From the NCBI GenBank assembly GCA_018340805.1, contig JACMZG010001914.1, positions 15,421,606 through 15,485,605 of the forward strand: DNA of 64,000 nt. Reading direction: 5' to 3'. The stretch comes from Microvelia longipes (Eukaryota; Arthropoda; Insecta; Hemiptera; Veliidae). Positions 1 through 11,829 of the stretch are shown piece after piece (the first letter of the stretch is position 1; each line of letters opens with the position of its first letter). The notes beneath the pieces were generated by a model. It had not been told where the DNA came from, made no database searches, and was given only the letters and a program-made list of their open reading frames with translations. A program made the position numbers and the translations under genes.

Positions 1-598
1 TCTTATTACAAGTTATAGCCATAGGTTTTTCGAATTCCATAATCCTTTAGGGTCATCAAAACTTTACTTTTTAGGCGTGACTTATTTGATTTGAGTAGCA
101 AATATGACAAGATACTAGAAAAACTGTAAACATTTCACAAGTGCGACCCCATATGGGGAGAGTAGAATTGCCTCCCTCTAAATACTTTTTGCTAGATTCT
201 TATGACTTTTACAGTACCCCCCATTATGATACCCGTTTTCTCATGATTACTACCCCCCATCCTCCTTCTCCAATCACAACACCCCTTGGCGGTTTAGGTC
301 TTAATAATAATACACCCCCCCCCTCCCCCGCCACCAACCACTTTCTTTGGTCCAATTAGTATATAATTTCTTCTTCTATCATGTGGCAGATTAAGCAGAT
401 AGAGTTCTTAGCCAAGTCCCGTATCTCCTTCAGCATAATTCGTCTGTAGAGTACATACGGTTGTGTGAACATCCTATTTGGGTAGTAAGAGATAGAGGGC
501 GCATGCGCCACAACTACACTCCACTCTACATACTTCGTACTCACCCACTCATTCAATCTTCTTAAACACTTTATTTGTTATGTTTAGGTTATTGTATT
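1..598. other. Left flank, no gene seen
   Basis: No supported coding region. The stretch at about 225-340 is C-rich on the + strand, with runs of C near 307-330. The inverted repeat that follows begins at or just before 599, so this is probably host flank or the unpaired remainder of the element. Confidence 0.4.
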
Positions 599-697
599 TT
601 AGTAAATTATTTTTATTAAGAATTGTTTTCTTTCATTTCCTATTGTATTTTAGGTTTGAAGGTTAATAACACAAGTTAAGTACAAGGTTTTAATTAT

Positions 698-703
698 TTT
701 ATT
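698..703 (-). terminator. Polyadenylation signal of polymerase copy 1
   Basis: An AATAAA hexamer on the minus strand lies about 16 bases past the polymerase stop codon. The same arrangement is mirrored after copy 2. The position is what a short eukaryotic-type 3' UTR would need; use of the signal is inferred. Confidence 0.4.
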
Positions 704-718
704 TACATAAATACATTT

Positions 719-3700
719 TTAGGAGTTACAAACTTTAATTTCACTTACATCTAATTTTCTTTTTTTGTACCCCCAAGGCAGAGAGTCATAATTATCTAAC
801 AGTTTTCTTTTCCTAAAGTTAAGTTGAAATATCTTCTGTCCATTTACAGTGACAACTTCATGAGTTTTGGTTCTTCTTATTTGCTTAGTACAAATATACT
901 TTGGGGGTTCATCCTTTAGTACCATGTCTCTCATTTTTTCAAAGTTGACATCCTTTGATGTCTCATAGTTTATAGTTATCCCTTTGACTTTACATACGGT
1001 GTGATACGTATTATTTTGAGGACTATACACTTTATAAGCATAGTTCTTTGGTCCACCGGATACAAATTCTTTAATGAAGCTTCCTTTTCCATAAACTTCT
1101 AATTCATCAGTCATGTCTCCTAAGAAACTACCGACTGGAACTTCATATTTTCCTGGTTGAGAAACGTATATCGTACAATCTGTATCGTAATAGACCACCC
1201 GATCATCAAGCTTATCTAAATAGTCGTAGAGTTTTAATCTTGCTTGTGCCGTAGTATAGGCTGCCAAAACAACATTCACAGTGGGGAGTATATTGAAACA
1301 TTCTTCTTTGTATTCCCAGTTAACAATCACCGTCGTGTCATTTATTATAGTTATATGATTCACTTGAATAGCTGTATCCGACATGATTTTAAAAAAATCC
1401 TCCGAATTGTTTACTATCGTACATTTTGGTTGATTTTCTCTTTGACCCAACTTACCCCAAAAGCTAGTGATTAAGCTTTTACCCAACAGTCTTAAGCCAG
1501 GATTAAATTCTATTTCGTCAGGGTTAAGTTTAACCCCTTCTTTTTCTAAATATTCTTGTATATACTGGTTTTTCGCTTCTTGATTTGAACAGTGAAGAGG
1601 CCAGCCAGATGCCTGTTGCTTAATCCTCAAAAATTTGTTTATGAAACCAGTAAATAGCCCCTCGGTATCTTTGTTGTACTGAATAGTTTCATACTTCCAT
1701 ATTTCATAAATATGTACAACGTGATATCCTTTTTCTACGGCTTTTCTAACTTCATCTATGACCCATGTCCCAGTTATTGCTCTCTCTTCCACACTATGAT
1801 CACATTTTTTCTTTAAATCTTCACTACAGGAGCGACAAAGCGAAAACATTAACCTACCGTTACATTTCATAGGTAATACAGGGTGATACAAGTCTTGCGG
1901 CGGTAATATTTTACATTTAATTAGACCTTCTGTACAATTTAAATTCAGTTGACGACATTTAACATCACCGACGTAAATTTCTGGGTGACCCACGGGATAT
2001 TTACCGAACTTATTCACCCAAGGGTATAACGAACATACGTCTACATACTTTATCTTTTCATTTTCTTTAACTTTATAGTAAGTTTTAGTAGCACCAGTCC
2101 TTCCTCCGTAAAAACTATCCCTAGGATCAAGAGGTAAATTTGTAATCAACGGGTGTGTATGAATGTACTTTTTGACATTGCAGTTTTCTTCTAGTTCTTT
2201 TTTAAAGTCACATTCCCATTTTTCAATGACGTCATAACCCTTACTTCTTAACCGCTCGATTTTCATACTGGTTGCGATGAAACGCTGCTCCATTGTATCC
2301 ATTGGGTCGTCATGAACGGACTCTTTTCTATGTACCGAATACATCTCGGACATCCATGATAAAAGCACCCGTGAAATTGAAACACTTGATTAGTGTCTTT
2401 ACAATACCCGTCAACTTTTACACCAGCCACCGTAACCTCTTTACTTTTGGCAGCATGAATAATATCAATATTGTTTTTACATTCCTCCCAAAGCAACCAC
2501 TGCACAGCTATTTTTGACTGGATATCTCGCCAGCGGTATCCTTTCTTCGGTATTATTCCTATAGTATCCTTTTTTAAAAAATTCCTTCTAAACACTTTAT
2601 TACAGGCCGAAGGAAGAGTACATGCCTCGGTAAAAGGACATACGTTTCCCTCTTGCATAATAAGTTTCCTAAATTTCAGGCATGACTGCGCTAAAATTTC
2701 TACATCGGATACACAGTATTCAATAATTTCCTTTTTTATATCAAATTCATCGTTTTTATGTTCTTCGTACCACTTCAAAAATTCAATCCGGGCGTCTGGT
2801 TTCATATGATCGGGGTCGTAGTATTCAATGCGGGGAAGTAAGCCTTTGTAATTTGAAAACTCTGTACGGTTTAAAAGATGCGGAAAATACCCTTTTTCAG
2901 TTCCGTCAAACCAAAAGCTTTCGGGAGTGCACTTAAAGCCATTGGAAAATAGTTTATACTATCTAAAAATTTAACATTGCCGACAGTCATTGAAATCAAA
3001 CCGGAACCCCTTGTTATTAGCTCCGGTGTTAAAGCTGTTTGTGTTAATATATAATTTAAAATAAACTGGTGATCGAACCGTCCACCATTATGTGCTATAG
3101 CAATCACATCTTTGAATTTCTTTCTTAAGTAAGAAGATGGTGGTAAACGGTGTTACAGGATCGTCGCATTTCAATATTTGCAACCTAACACCACATAGTT
3201 TGCATACTTGAACGTTAGTCTCTAGGCATTCATAACAATATTGCTTAAAAACACACAGATTAGGCTCATGAAGTAAGGTTTTGTTCTCTAAAGCTTTCTC
3301 CTGCCTGGTTTCTAGATCATAGATCACAAACAAAAAATCCTTAGTTTTGGGTTTCCCGTGATCTTTTTGCATATAACATAGGTGTTCGGAAGGCTGATGT
3401 TTATTACATATTTTACAAAACACTTCACCACAAAAATGTTTTCGGCTAGACCTAATAGTTTTAAAACATTTATCACATTGTGTTATTTCCTTGCACACAA
3501 TACTTTTCTCTAGGGAACCAGGTTTCCGGTGGTTTTCGAAACACTCTTTACTCCTAAATTGTCTACAACATTCATCACATTTTATTTTCGTAATGCTAAT
3601 ACAAGCCGGTGATTGCTGACAAGCCGGACATCTACTTTGACAGCGGTGTGCATTTTTATGGTCATACGGCACATGACACTTTTCACAGTAATTATTACAC

Positions 3701-4500
3701 ACAAAGGCAGCAGTCAAAGAAGTAATAACGTTGTAGTGACCATCGTAAAATAGAAGGTTTAAACATTTACCTGCACACGTGTCCCCTTCAAATATTACAT
3801 CTCGACCTCTACTATTATACCTATATACAATAATTTTATAGCCTTCAAGGAACTCTTGAAACTTTTTTAATTCTGGAATCCCGCATCCTTCTTCAGGTAT
3901 TACAACTCCAGCCTTTTGAATTAATTCTAAACTCATTGTAGTTTGAATGTTTTTTGTGTTTAATCTAATTTTATTATAATCCGGACTCTCGTCTATTCGA
4001 CTTTTTGATACCACTAACGCTCGAATTAAACACAAGTTATCCGTATTCTTTATTGTAATAATACCTTTCCTCTTTGCGCATTCTTCGGTAAAACTGTTAA
4101 ATTTTCTGGGTCTCATACCTTTTCCCGTAGGCATACGTACAGTTGTTACGCTCAAACAGAAATTATCTGATTCCAAAGCCATAGAATTAGACTGATAAAG
4201 ATCAGAAATAACTTTCCAAACATCTTCGAATGTTACGTCACGAGCCTTCTGAAATTTAAGCCATCCTTCTCCTCGTAAAAAATCTTTGTTGCAGAAAGCA
4301 AATCCTAAATAGTCATCAGGTTTTATGTCTTTTGTTACCTTAGCAACTATTTGCTCGACGGCTTCTTTTGGACGGTTTATAAGTTCTTCTTCTGTAGCTC
4401 CATTTTGCGGCTTGATTTTAAACTCGACAGTTCTTCCTTTGAGACCAAACTTACGGATCTTCTTGGCACAGTCTTTTACAATAACAAATTTTTCAGACAT
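719..4500 (-). pseudogene. Family-B protein-primed-type DNA polymerase, copy 1 (frameshifted)
   Basis: About 1,260 codons, the usual size of Polinton/adintovirus-type polymerases. Motifs appear in the expected order. Exonuclease motifs are YDLET (about residue 394), NGGRFD and the YCVSD block. The linker motif is FYGGRTGATK. Polymerase A is DVCSLYP, B is GKSLITSFWGK, C is YYDTDCT, and KNYAYK follows. The N-terminal third has many paired cysteines (about residues 265-380), so zinc binding is likely. Protein-primed replication of a linear genome is the known role of the family. The frame is broken near 3,115-3,140 (two one-base losses relative to copy 2), near 2,890 (A5 versus A6) and near 2,325 (one A missing). 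Each break leaves catalytic segments in different frames, so the copy is not expressible as one protein unless the breaks are sequencing errors. No integrase, packaging ATPase or capsid gene is visible beside it. Confidence 0.88.
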
Positions 4501-4845
4501 TTTAAACTTGAAAAGTTAACTAACGAATGATCTAATTATCACAAATCTTCTCCTTTTAAAGACTTTCCCCCACTCCTTTTTAGTTAAAGACACGCTACTC
4601 CTGAAATTTTACAGAATTCCCGAAATTAAACGGAAACGACCGAATTCAATAATAATAATTAACCATTTATAGTTTTTTGTATTCAGATTATATCATACCG
4701 AGTCAAGCATGTTTTGGCTGCACTTCTTTACTAATCTAATACGATAATCAAGAAGGCAGTGAATTGTAGTGAAACTAAAATGGATTACAATGTAAAATTC
4801 ATATATAAAATCTTTACTTATATAAAAGGTTGTTAACAAAACATA

Positions 4846-5125
4846 TAAATTTACAAAATTTTATATAAACTAAGTAAATTATTTTTATTTAACAAAAATT
4901 TAAAGTATTATTAGAAAGTTTTAAATTTTTAAGTAATAAACAGTTTGAAATTTTTACAAATGTAACATAATACAAAACGTAAATCGTAAATTTACAACAT
5001 TTTATAAAAACTAAGTAAATTATTTTTTTATTTAACAAAACTTTTAAGTATAATTAAAAGTTTTAAATTTTTAAGTAATACACAATATAAATGTGTACAA
5101 GTGTAAAATAATAAAAACGTAAAAT
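4846..5125. repeat. Two ~140-bp AT-rich tandem units upstream of polymerase copy 1
   Basis: Two diverged units begin near 4,846 and 4,988, each containing the shared block taaactaagtaaattatttt and ending near cgtaaa. They are mirrored at about 6,350-6,660. They lie between the polymerase start and the central array, where a promoter or replication region would be expected. Function is inferred only from position. Confidence 0.6.
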
Positions 5126-5537
5126 GTTTATTGAAAATGAGATAAATTAAACAAAATACTTAATAATTTACTATGCTTTATAAGATTTACTAAAATAAAA
5201 ACAAAACATTTTATAAAATTGTATTTAAATAATGGGTGTTAAAAATTAAAAACATACAAAAAAACATTACGAGAAATACGACAATACAAAAAGAAATTAA
5301 AGTTATTTATTAAACTATTACTGTAAAAGACCGCATACACATATTACTGCATAAGTTATTAAACACTTACTGCAAAGACTAAAAAATAATTCCTTACCAA
5401 GAATGTATGAAAGGTCTAACAGAAAAAAAATAAAAAGACTTGGCTAGGGCACTACTGTGCCCCCAGATTAAGAATATATAAAACCTTCTCTTAGTATAAC
5501 CATGGTTTAGTAGGGAAGAAACGTATGTTCTGGTGCA

Positions 5538-5940
5538 GGGTCAAAGTACGAGGGCAAGTGAGGATATGAAGACAATAGAGGTCCTCACTTGAACCCTTCA
5601 ATCCTCACTTGCCCATATCTACCCCTATAGAAGTACATGCTACCTCACTTGCCCTTTATTTTCTGGCTCACTACCCCTGTTTATATCTTCACTTGCCCTA
5701 TCCTCACTTGCCCTAATCATCTACCCCTATAGAAGTACATGCTACCTCACTTTCCCCTTTTATTTTCTGGCTCACTACCCCTGTTTATATCTTCAACTTG
5801 CCCTATCCTCACTTGCCTCTCATCTACCCCTAAGAAGTACATGCTACCTCACTTGCCCCTTATTTTCTGGCTCACTACCCTGTTTATATCTTCACTTGCC
5901 CTATCCTCACTTGTCCTATCATCTACCCCTATAGAAGTAT
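5538..5940. repeat. Central array of ~100-bp tandem repeats at the palindrome axis
   Basis: The block gaagtacatgctacctcact recurs near 5,631, 5,733 and 5,835, with a variant end at 5,937, giving a period of 100-102 bp and about 3.6 copies. Each unit contains several cctcacttgccc submotifs. At 5,543-5,570 the same submotif occurs in reverse orientation (gggcaagtgagg), so the symmetry axis is near 5,575 and the left side carries fewer units. This is what two array-bearing ends joined head to head would look like. Confidence 0.8.
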
Positions 5941-8900
5941 ATGCACCAGAACATACGTTTCTTCCCTACTAAACCATGGTTATACTAAGAGAAGGTTTTA
6001 TATATTCTTAATCTGGGGGCACAGTAGTGCCCTAGCCAAGTCTTTTTATTTTTTTTTCTGTTAGACCTTTCATACATTCTTGGTAAGGAATTATTTTTTA
6101 GTCTTTGCAGTAAGTGTTTAATAACTTATGCAGTAATATGTGTATGCGGTCTTTTACAGTAATAGTTTAATAAATAACTTTAATTTCTTTTGTATTGTCG
6201 TATTTCTCGTAATGTTTTTTTGTATGTTTTTAATTTTTAACACCCATTATTTAAATACAATTTTATAAAATGTTTTGTTTTTATTTTAGTAAATCTTATA
6301 AAGCATAGTAAATTATTAAGTATTTTGTTTAATTTATCTCATTTTCAATAAACATTTTACGTTTTTATTATTTTACACTTGTACACATTTATATTGTGTA
6401 TTACTTAAAAATTTAAAACTTTTAATTATACTTAAAAGTTTTGTTAAATAAAAAAATAATTTACTTAGTTTTTATAAAATGTTGTAAATTTACGATTTAC
6501 GTTTTGTATTATGTTACATTTGTAAAAATTTCAAACTGTTTATTACTTAAAAATTTTAAACTTCTAATAATACTTGTATAATTTAATAATAAATTTTTGT
6601 GAAATAAAAAATAATTTACTTAGTTTATATAAAATTTTGTAAATTTATATGTTTTGTTAACAACCTTTTATATAAGTAAAGATTTTATATATGAATTTTA
6701 CATTGTAATCCATTTTAGTTTCACTAAATTCACTGCCTTCTTGATTATCGTATTAGATTAGTAAAGAAGTGCAGCCAAAACATGCTTGACTCGGTATGAT
6801 ATAATCTGAATACAAAAAACTATAAATGGTTAATTATTATTATTGAATTCGGTCGTTTCCGTTTAATTTCGGGAATTCTGTAAAATTTCAGGAGTAGGCG
6901 TGTCTTTAACTAAAAAGGAGTGGGGGAAAGTCTTTAAAAGGAGAAGATTTGTGATAATTAGATCATTCGTTAGTTAACTTTTCAAGTTTAAAATGTCTGA
7001 AAAATTTGTTATTGTAAAAGACTGTGCCAAGAAGATCCGTAAGTTTGGTCTCAAAGGAAGAACTGTCGAGTTTAAAATCAAGCCGCAAATGGAGCTACAG
7101 AAGAAGAACTTATAAACCGTCCAAAGAAGCCGTCGAGCAAATAGTTGCTAAGGTAACAAAAGACATAAAACCTGATGACTATTTAGGATTTGCTTTCTGC
7201 AACAAAGATTTTTTACGAGGAGAAGGATGGCTTAAATTTCAGAAGGCTCGTGACGTAACATTCGAAGATGTTTGGAAAGTTATTTCTGATCTTTATCAGT
7301 CTAATTCTATGGCTTTGGAATCAGATAATTTCTGTTTGAGCGTAACAACTGTACGTATGCCTACGGGAAAAGGTATGAGACCCAGAAAATTTAACAGTTT
7401 TACCGAAGAATGCGCAAAGAGGAAAGGTATTATTACAATAAAGAATACGGATAACTTGTGTTTAATTCGAGCGTTAGTGGTATCAAAAAGTCGAATAGAC
7501 GAGAGTCCGGATTATAATAAAATTAGATTAAACACAAAAAACATTCAAACTACAATGAGTTTAGAATTAATTCAAAAGGCTGGAGTTGTAATACCTGAAG
7601 AAGGATGCGGGATTCCAGAATTAAAAAAGTTTCAAGAGTTCCTTGAAGGCTATAAAATTATTGTATATAGGTATAATAGTAGAGGTCGAGATGTAATATT
7701 TGAAGGGGACACGTGTGCAGGTAAATGTTTAAACCTTCTATTTTACGATGGTCACTACAACGTTATTACTTCTTTGACTGCTGCCTTTGTGTGTAATAAT
7801 TACTGTGAAAAGTGTCATGTGCCGTATGACCATAAAAATGCACACCGCTGTCAAAGTAGATGTCCGGCTTGTCAGCAATCACCGGCTTGTATTAGCATTA
7901 CGAAAATAAAATGTGATGAATGTTGTAGACAATTTAGGAGTAAAGAGTGTTTCGAAAACCACCGGAAACCTGGTTCCCTAGAGAAAAGTATTGTGTGCAA
8001 GGAAATAACACAATGTGATAAATGTTTTAAAACTATTAGGTCTAGCCGAAAACATTTTTGTGGTGAAGTGTTTTGTAAAATATGTAATAAACATCAGCCT
8101 TCCGAACACCTATGTTATATGCAAAAAGATCACGGGAAACCCAAAACTAAGGATTTTTTGTTTGTGATCTATGATCTAGAAACCAGGCAGGAGAAAGCTT
8201 TAGAGAACAAAACCTTACTTCATGAGCCTAATCTGTGTGTTTTTAAGCAATATTGTTATGAATGCCTAGAGACTAACGTTCAAGTATGCAAACTATGTGG
8301 TGTTAGGTTGCAAATATTGAAATGCGACGATCCTGTAACACCGTTTACCCACCATCTTCTTACTTTAAGAAAGAAATTCAAAGATGTGATTGCTATAGCA
8401 CATAATGGTGGACGGTTCGATCACCAGTTTATTTTAAATTATATATTAACACAAACAGCTTTAACACCGGAGCTAATAACAAGGGGTTCCGGTTTGATTT
8501 CAATGACTGTCGGCAATGTTAAATTTTTTAGATAGTATAAACTATTTTCAATGGCTTTAAGTGCACTCCCGAAAGCTTTTGGTTTGACGGAACTGAAAAA
8601 AGGGTATTTTCCGCATCTTTTAAACCGTACAGAGTTTTCAAATTACAAAGGCTTACTTCCCCGCATTGAATACTACGACCCCGATCATATGAAACCAGAC
8701 GCCCGGATTGAATTTTTGAAGTGGTACGAAGAACATAAAAACGATGAATTTGATATAAAAAAGGAAATTATTGAATACTGTGTATCCGATGTAGAAATTT
8801 TAGCGCAGTCATGCCTGAAATTTAGGAAACTTATTATGCAAGAGGGAAACGTATGTCCTTTTACCGAGGCATGTACTCTTCCTTCGGCCTGTAATAAAGT

Positions 8901-10903
8901 GTTTAGAAGGAATTTTTTAAAAAAGGATACTATAGGAATAATACCGAAGAAAGGATACCGCTGGCGAGATATCCAGTCAAAAATAGCTGTGCAGTGGTTG
9001 CTTTGGGAGGAATGTAAAAACAATATTGATATTATTCATGCTGCCAAAAGTAAAGAGGTTACGGTGGCTGGTGTAAAAGTTGACGGGTATTGTAAAGACA
9101 CTAATCAAGTGTTTGAATTTCACGGGTGCTTTTATCATGGATGTCCGAGATGTATTCGGTACAATAGAAAAGAGTCCGTTCATGACGACCCAATGGATAC
9201 AATGGAGCAGCGTTTCATCGCAACCAGTATGAAAATCGAGCGGTTAAGAAGTAAGGGTTATGACGTCATTGAAAAATGGGAATGTGACTTTAAAAAAGAA
9301 CTAGAAGAAAACTGCAATGTCAAAAAGTACATTCATACACACCCGTTGATTACAAATTTACCTCTTGATCCTAGGGATAGTTTTTACGGAGGAAGGACTG
9401 GTGCTACTAAAACTTACTATAAAGTTAAAGAAAATGAAAAGATAAAGTATGTAGACGTATGTTCGTTATACCCTTGGGTGAATAAGTTCGGTAAATATCC
9501 CGTGGGTCACCCAGAAATTTACGTCGGTGATGTTAAATGTCGTCAACTGAATTTAAATTGTACAGAAGGTCTAATTAAATGTAAAATATTACCGCCGCAA
9601 GACTTGTATCACCCTGTATTACCTATGAAATGTAACGGTAGGTTAATGTTTTCGCTTTGTCGCTCCTGTAGTGAAGATTTAAAGAAAAAATGTGATCATA
9701 GTGTGGAAGAGAGAGCAATAACTGGGACATGGGTCATAGATGAAGTTAGAAAAGCCGTAGAAAAAGGATATCACGTTGTACATATTTATGAAATATGGAA
9801 GTATGAAACTATTCAGTACAACAAAGATACCGAGGGGCTATTTACTGGTTTCATAAACAAATTTTTGAGGATTAAGCAACAGGCATCTGGCTGGCCTCTT
9901 CACTGTTCAAATCAAGAAGCGAAAAACCAGTATATACAAGAATATTTAGAAAAAGAAGGGGTTAAACTTAACCCTGACGAAATAGAATTTAATCCTGGCT
10001 TAAGACTGTTGGGTAAAAGCTTAATCACTAGCTTTTGGGGTAAGTTGGGTCAAAGAGAAAATCAACCAAAATGTACGATAGTAAACAATTCGGAGGATTT
10101 TTTTAAAATCATGTCGGATACAGCTATTCAAGTGAATCATATAACTATAATAAATGACACGACGGTGATTGTTAACTGGGAATACAAAGAAGAATGTTTC
10201 AATATACTCCCCACTGTGAATGTTGTTTTGGCAGCCTATACTACGGCACAAGCAAGATTAAAACTCTACGACTATTTAGATAAGCTTGATGATCGGGTGG
10301 TCTATTACGATACAGATTGTACGATATTACGTTTCTCAACCAGGAAAATATGAAGTTCCAGTCGGTTAGTTTCTTAGGAGACATGACTGATGAATTAGAA
10401 GTTTATGGAAAAGGAAGCTTCATTAAAGAATTTGTATCCGGTGGACCAAAGAACTATGCTTATAAAGTGTATAGTCCTCAAAATAATACGTATCACACCG
10501 TATGTAAAGTCCCAAAGGGATAACTATAAACTATGAGACATCAAAGGATGTCAACTTTGAAAAAATGAGAGACATGGTACTAAAGGATGAACCCCCAAAG
10601 TATATTTGTACTAAGCAAATAAGAAGAACCAAAACTCATGAAGTTGTCACTGTGAAATGGACAGAAGATATTTCCAACTTAACTTTAGGAAAAGAAAAAC
10701 TGTTAGTAATTATGACTCTCTGCCTTGGGGGTACAAAAAAGAAAATTAGATGTAAGTGAAATTAAAGTTTGTAACTCCTAAAAATGTATTTATGTAATAA
10801 AATAATTAAAACCTTGTACTTAACCTTGTGTTATTAACCTTCAAACCTAAAATACAATAGGAAATGAAAGAAAACAATTCTTAATAAAAATAATTTACTA
10901 ATA
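5941..10903 (+). repeat. Right arm of the giant inverted repeat, truncated by assembly gap
   Basis: Reverse complement of 599-5,537, ending at the run of N. The last readable bases still match the left arm almost perfectly, so the repeat probably continues into the gap. Relative to the left arm it has a small AT-rich insertion near 6,575-6,600. Confidence 0.9.
6993..10781 (+). pseudogene. Family-B protein-primed-type DNA polymerase, copy 2 (frameshifted)
   Basis: Same gene as copy 1, transcribed the opposite way, with all exonuclease and polymerase motifs present. Its lesions differ from copy 1. There are one-base losses near 7,086 and 7,122, which force a late alternative start at 7,024. 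There is an indel pair near 8,528-8,550 after exonuclease motif II, an extra T near 10,326 directly after motif C and another near 10,365, an insertion near 10,510, and several homopolymer changes from 10,655 to 10,715. Nearly every break lies in a run of one base, which fits either long-read error or young pseudogenes. The start was chosen by comparison with the intact N-terminus of copy 1. Confidence 0.88.
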
Positions 10904-11689
10904 NNNNNNNNNNNNNNNNNNNNNNNNNNNNNNNNNNNNNNNNNNNNNNNNNNNNNNNNNNNNNNNNNNNNNNNNNNNNNNNNNNNNNNNNNNNNNNNNN
11001 NNNNNNNNNNNNNNNNNNNNNNNNNNNNNNNNNNNNNNNNNNNNNNNNNNNNNNNNNNNNNNNNNNNNNNNNNNNNNNNNNNNNNNNNNNNNNNNNNNNN
11101 NNNNNNNNNNNNNNNNNNNNNNNNNNNNNNNNNNNNNNNNNNNNNNNNNNNNNNNNNNNNNNNNNNNNNNNNNNNNNNNNNNNNNNNNNNNNNNNNNNNN
11201 NNNNNNNNNNNNNNNNNNNNNNNNNNNNNNNNNNNNNNNNNNNNNNNNNNNNNNNNNNNNNNNNNNNNNNNNNNNNNNNNNNNNNNNNNNNNNNNNNNNN
11301 NNNNNNNNNNNNNNNNNNNNNNNNNNNNNNNNNNNNNNNNNNNNNNNNNNNNNNNNNNNNNNNNNNNNNNNNNNNNNNNNNNNNNNNNNNNNNNNNNNNN
11401 NNNNNNNNNNNNNNNNNNNNNNNNNNNNNNNNNNNNNNNNNNNNNNNNNNNNNNNNNNNNNNNNNNNNNNNNNNNNNNNNNNNNNNNNNNNNNNNNNNNN
11501 NNNNNNNNNNNNNNNNNNNNNNNNNNNNNNNNNNNNNNNNNNNNNNNNNNNNNNNNNNNNNNNNNNNNNNNNNNNNNNNNNNNNNNNNNNNNNNNNNNNN
11601 NNNNNNNNNNNNNNNNNNNNNNNNNNNNNNNNNNNNNNNNNNNNNNNNNNNNNNNNNNNNNNNNNNNNNNNNNNNNNNNNNNNNNNNNN
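10904..11689. other. Assembly gap (786 N)
   Basis: Run of N that cuts the right arm of the inverted repeat. Any apparent reading frame across it is meaningless. Confidence 1.
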
Positions 11690-11737
11690 AGTTGGCGAAA
11701 TCTGTTAATTAGAAATACCATTTATATAATCTTAGCA

Positions 11738-11796
11738 CTGGCTGCGAACCCGAGTCCTCCTGCATACAAGTCGCGTACTATAACGATCACGGCCAC
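11738..11796 (-). repeat. tRNA-like fragment, possibly tRNA-His-derived SINE head
   Basis: Read on the minus strand, it starts like an arthropod tRNA-His (gccgtgatcgt followed by tatagt, an A-box-like stretch) and ends with a B-box-like ggttcgcagcc. At about 59 bases it is shorter than a tRNA and lacks a closing acceptor strand. A SINE head or tRNA pseudogene is likely; a functional tRNA is not. Confidence 0.4.
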
Positions 11797-11829
11797 TGAG
11801 GTAGATGAACCGGATATTATGTTTTGAAA

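Larger units (their letters stand above)
599..5537 (-). repeat. Left arm of a giant inverted repeat (polymerase element)
   Basis: From about 599 to 5,537 this sequence is the near-exact reverse complement of 5,941-10,903. The match covers the whole polymerase gene, its 3' flank and about 1 kb of AT-rich 5' sequence. Most differences are one-base indels in homopolymers, but there is also at least one substitution (a Gln/Glu codon difference near 2,385) and a roughly 15-20 bp length difference near 4,895 versus 6,575. The outer boundary coincides with the point where the right arm meets an assembly gap, so the true end of homology is unknown. Confidence 0.9.

Noticed and set aside
5543..5940. 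CRISPR array
   Set aside because: The repeats are long (100 bp), contiguous and without unique spacers, in a eukaryotic context.
8685..9183. Antisense open frames inside the polymerase genes (also 2,293-2,809 and 1,244-1,474)
   Set aside because: They mirror the sense coding sequence and have no independent motif.
599..10903. Complete Polinton/Maverick element
   Set aside because: No integrase, protease, ATPase or capsid gene and no typical Polinton termini; only the polymerase is present.
10834..11721. Long minus-strand open frame across the N run
   Set aside because: It exists only because N codons are read as open; there is no real sequence.
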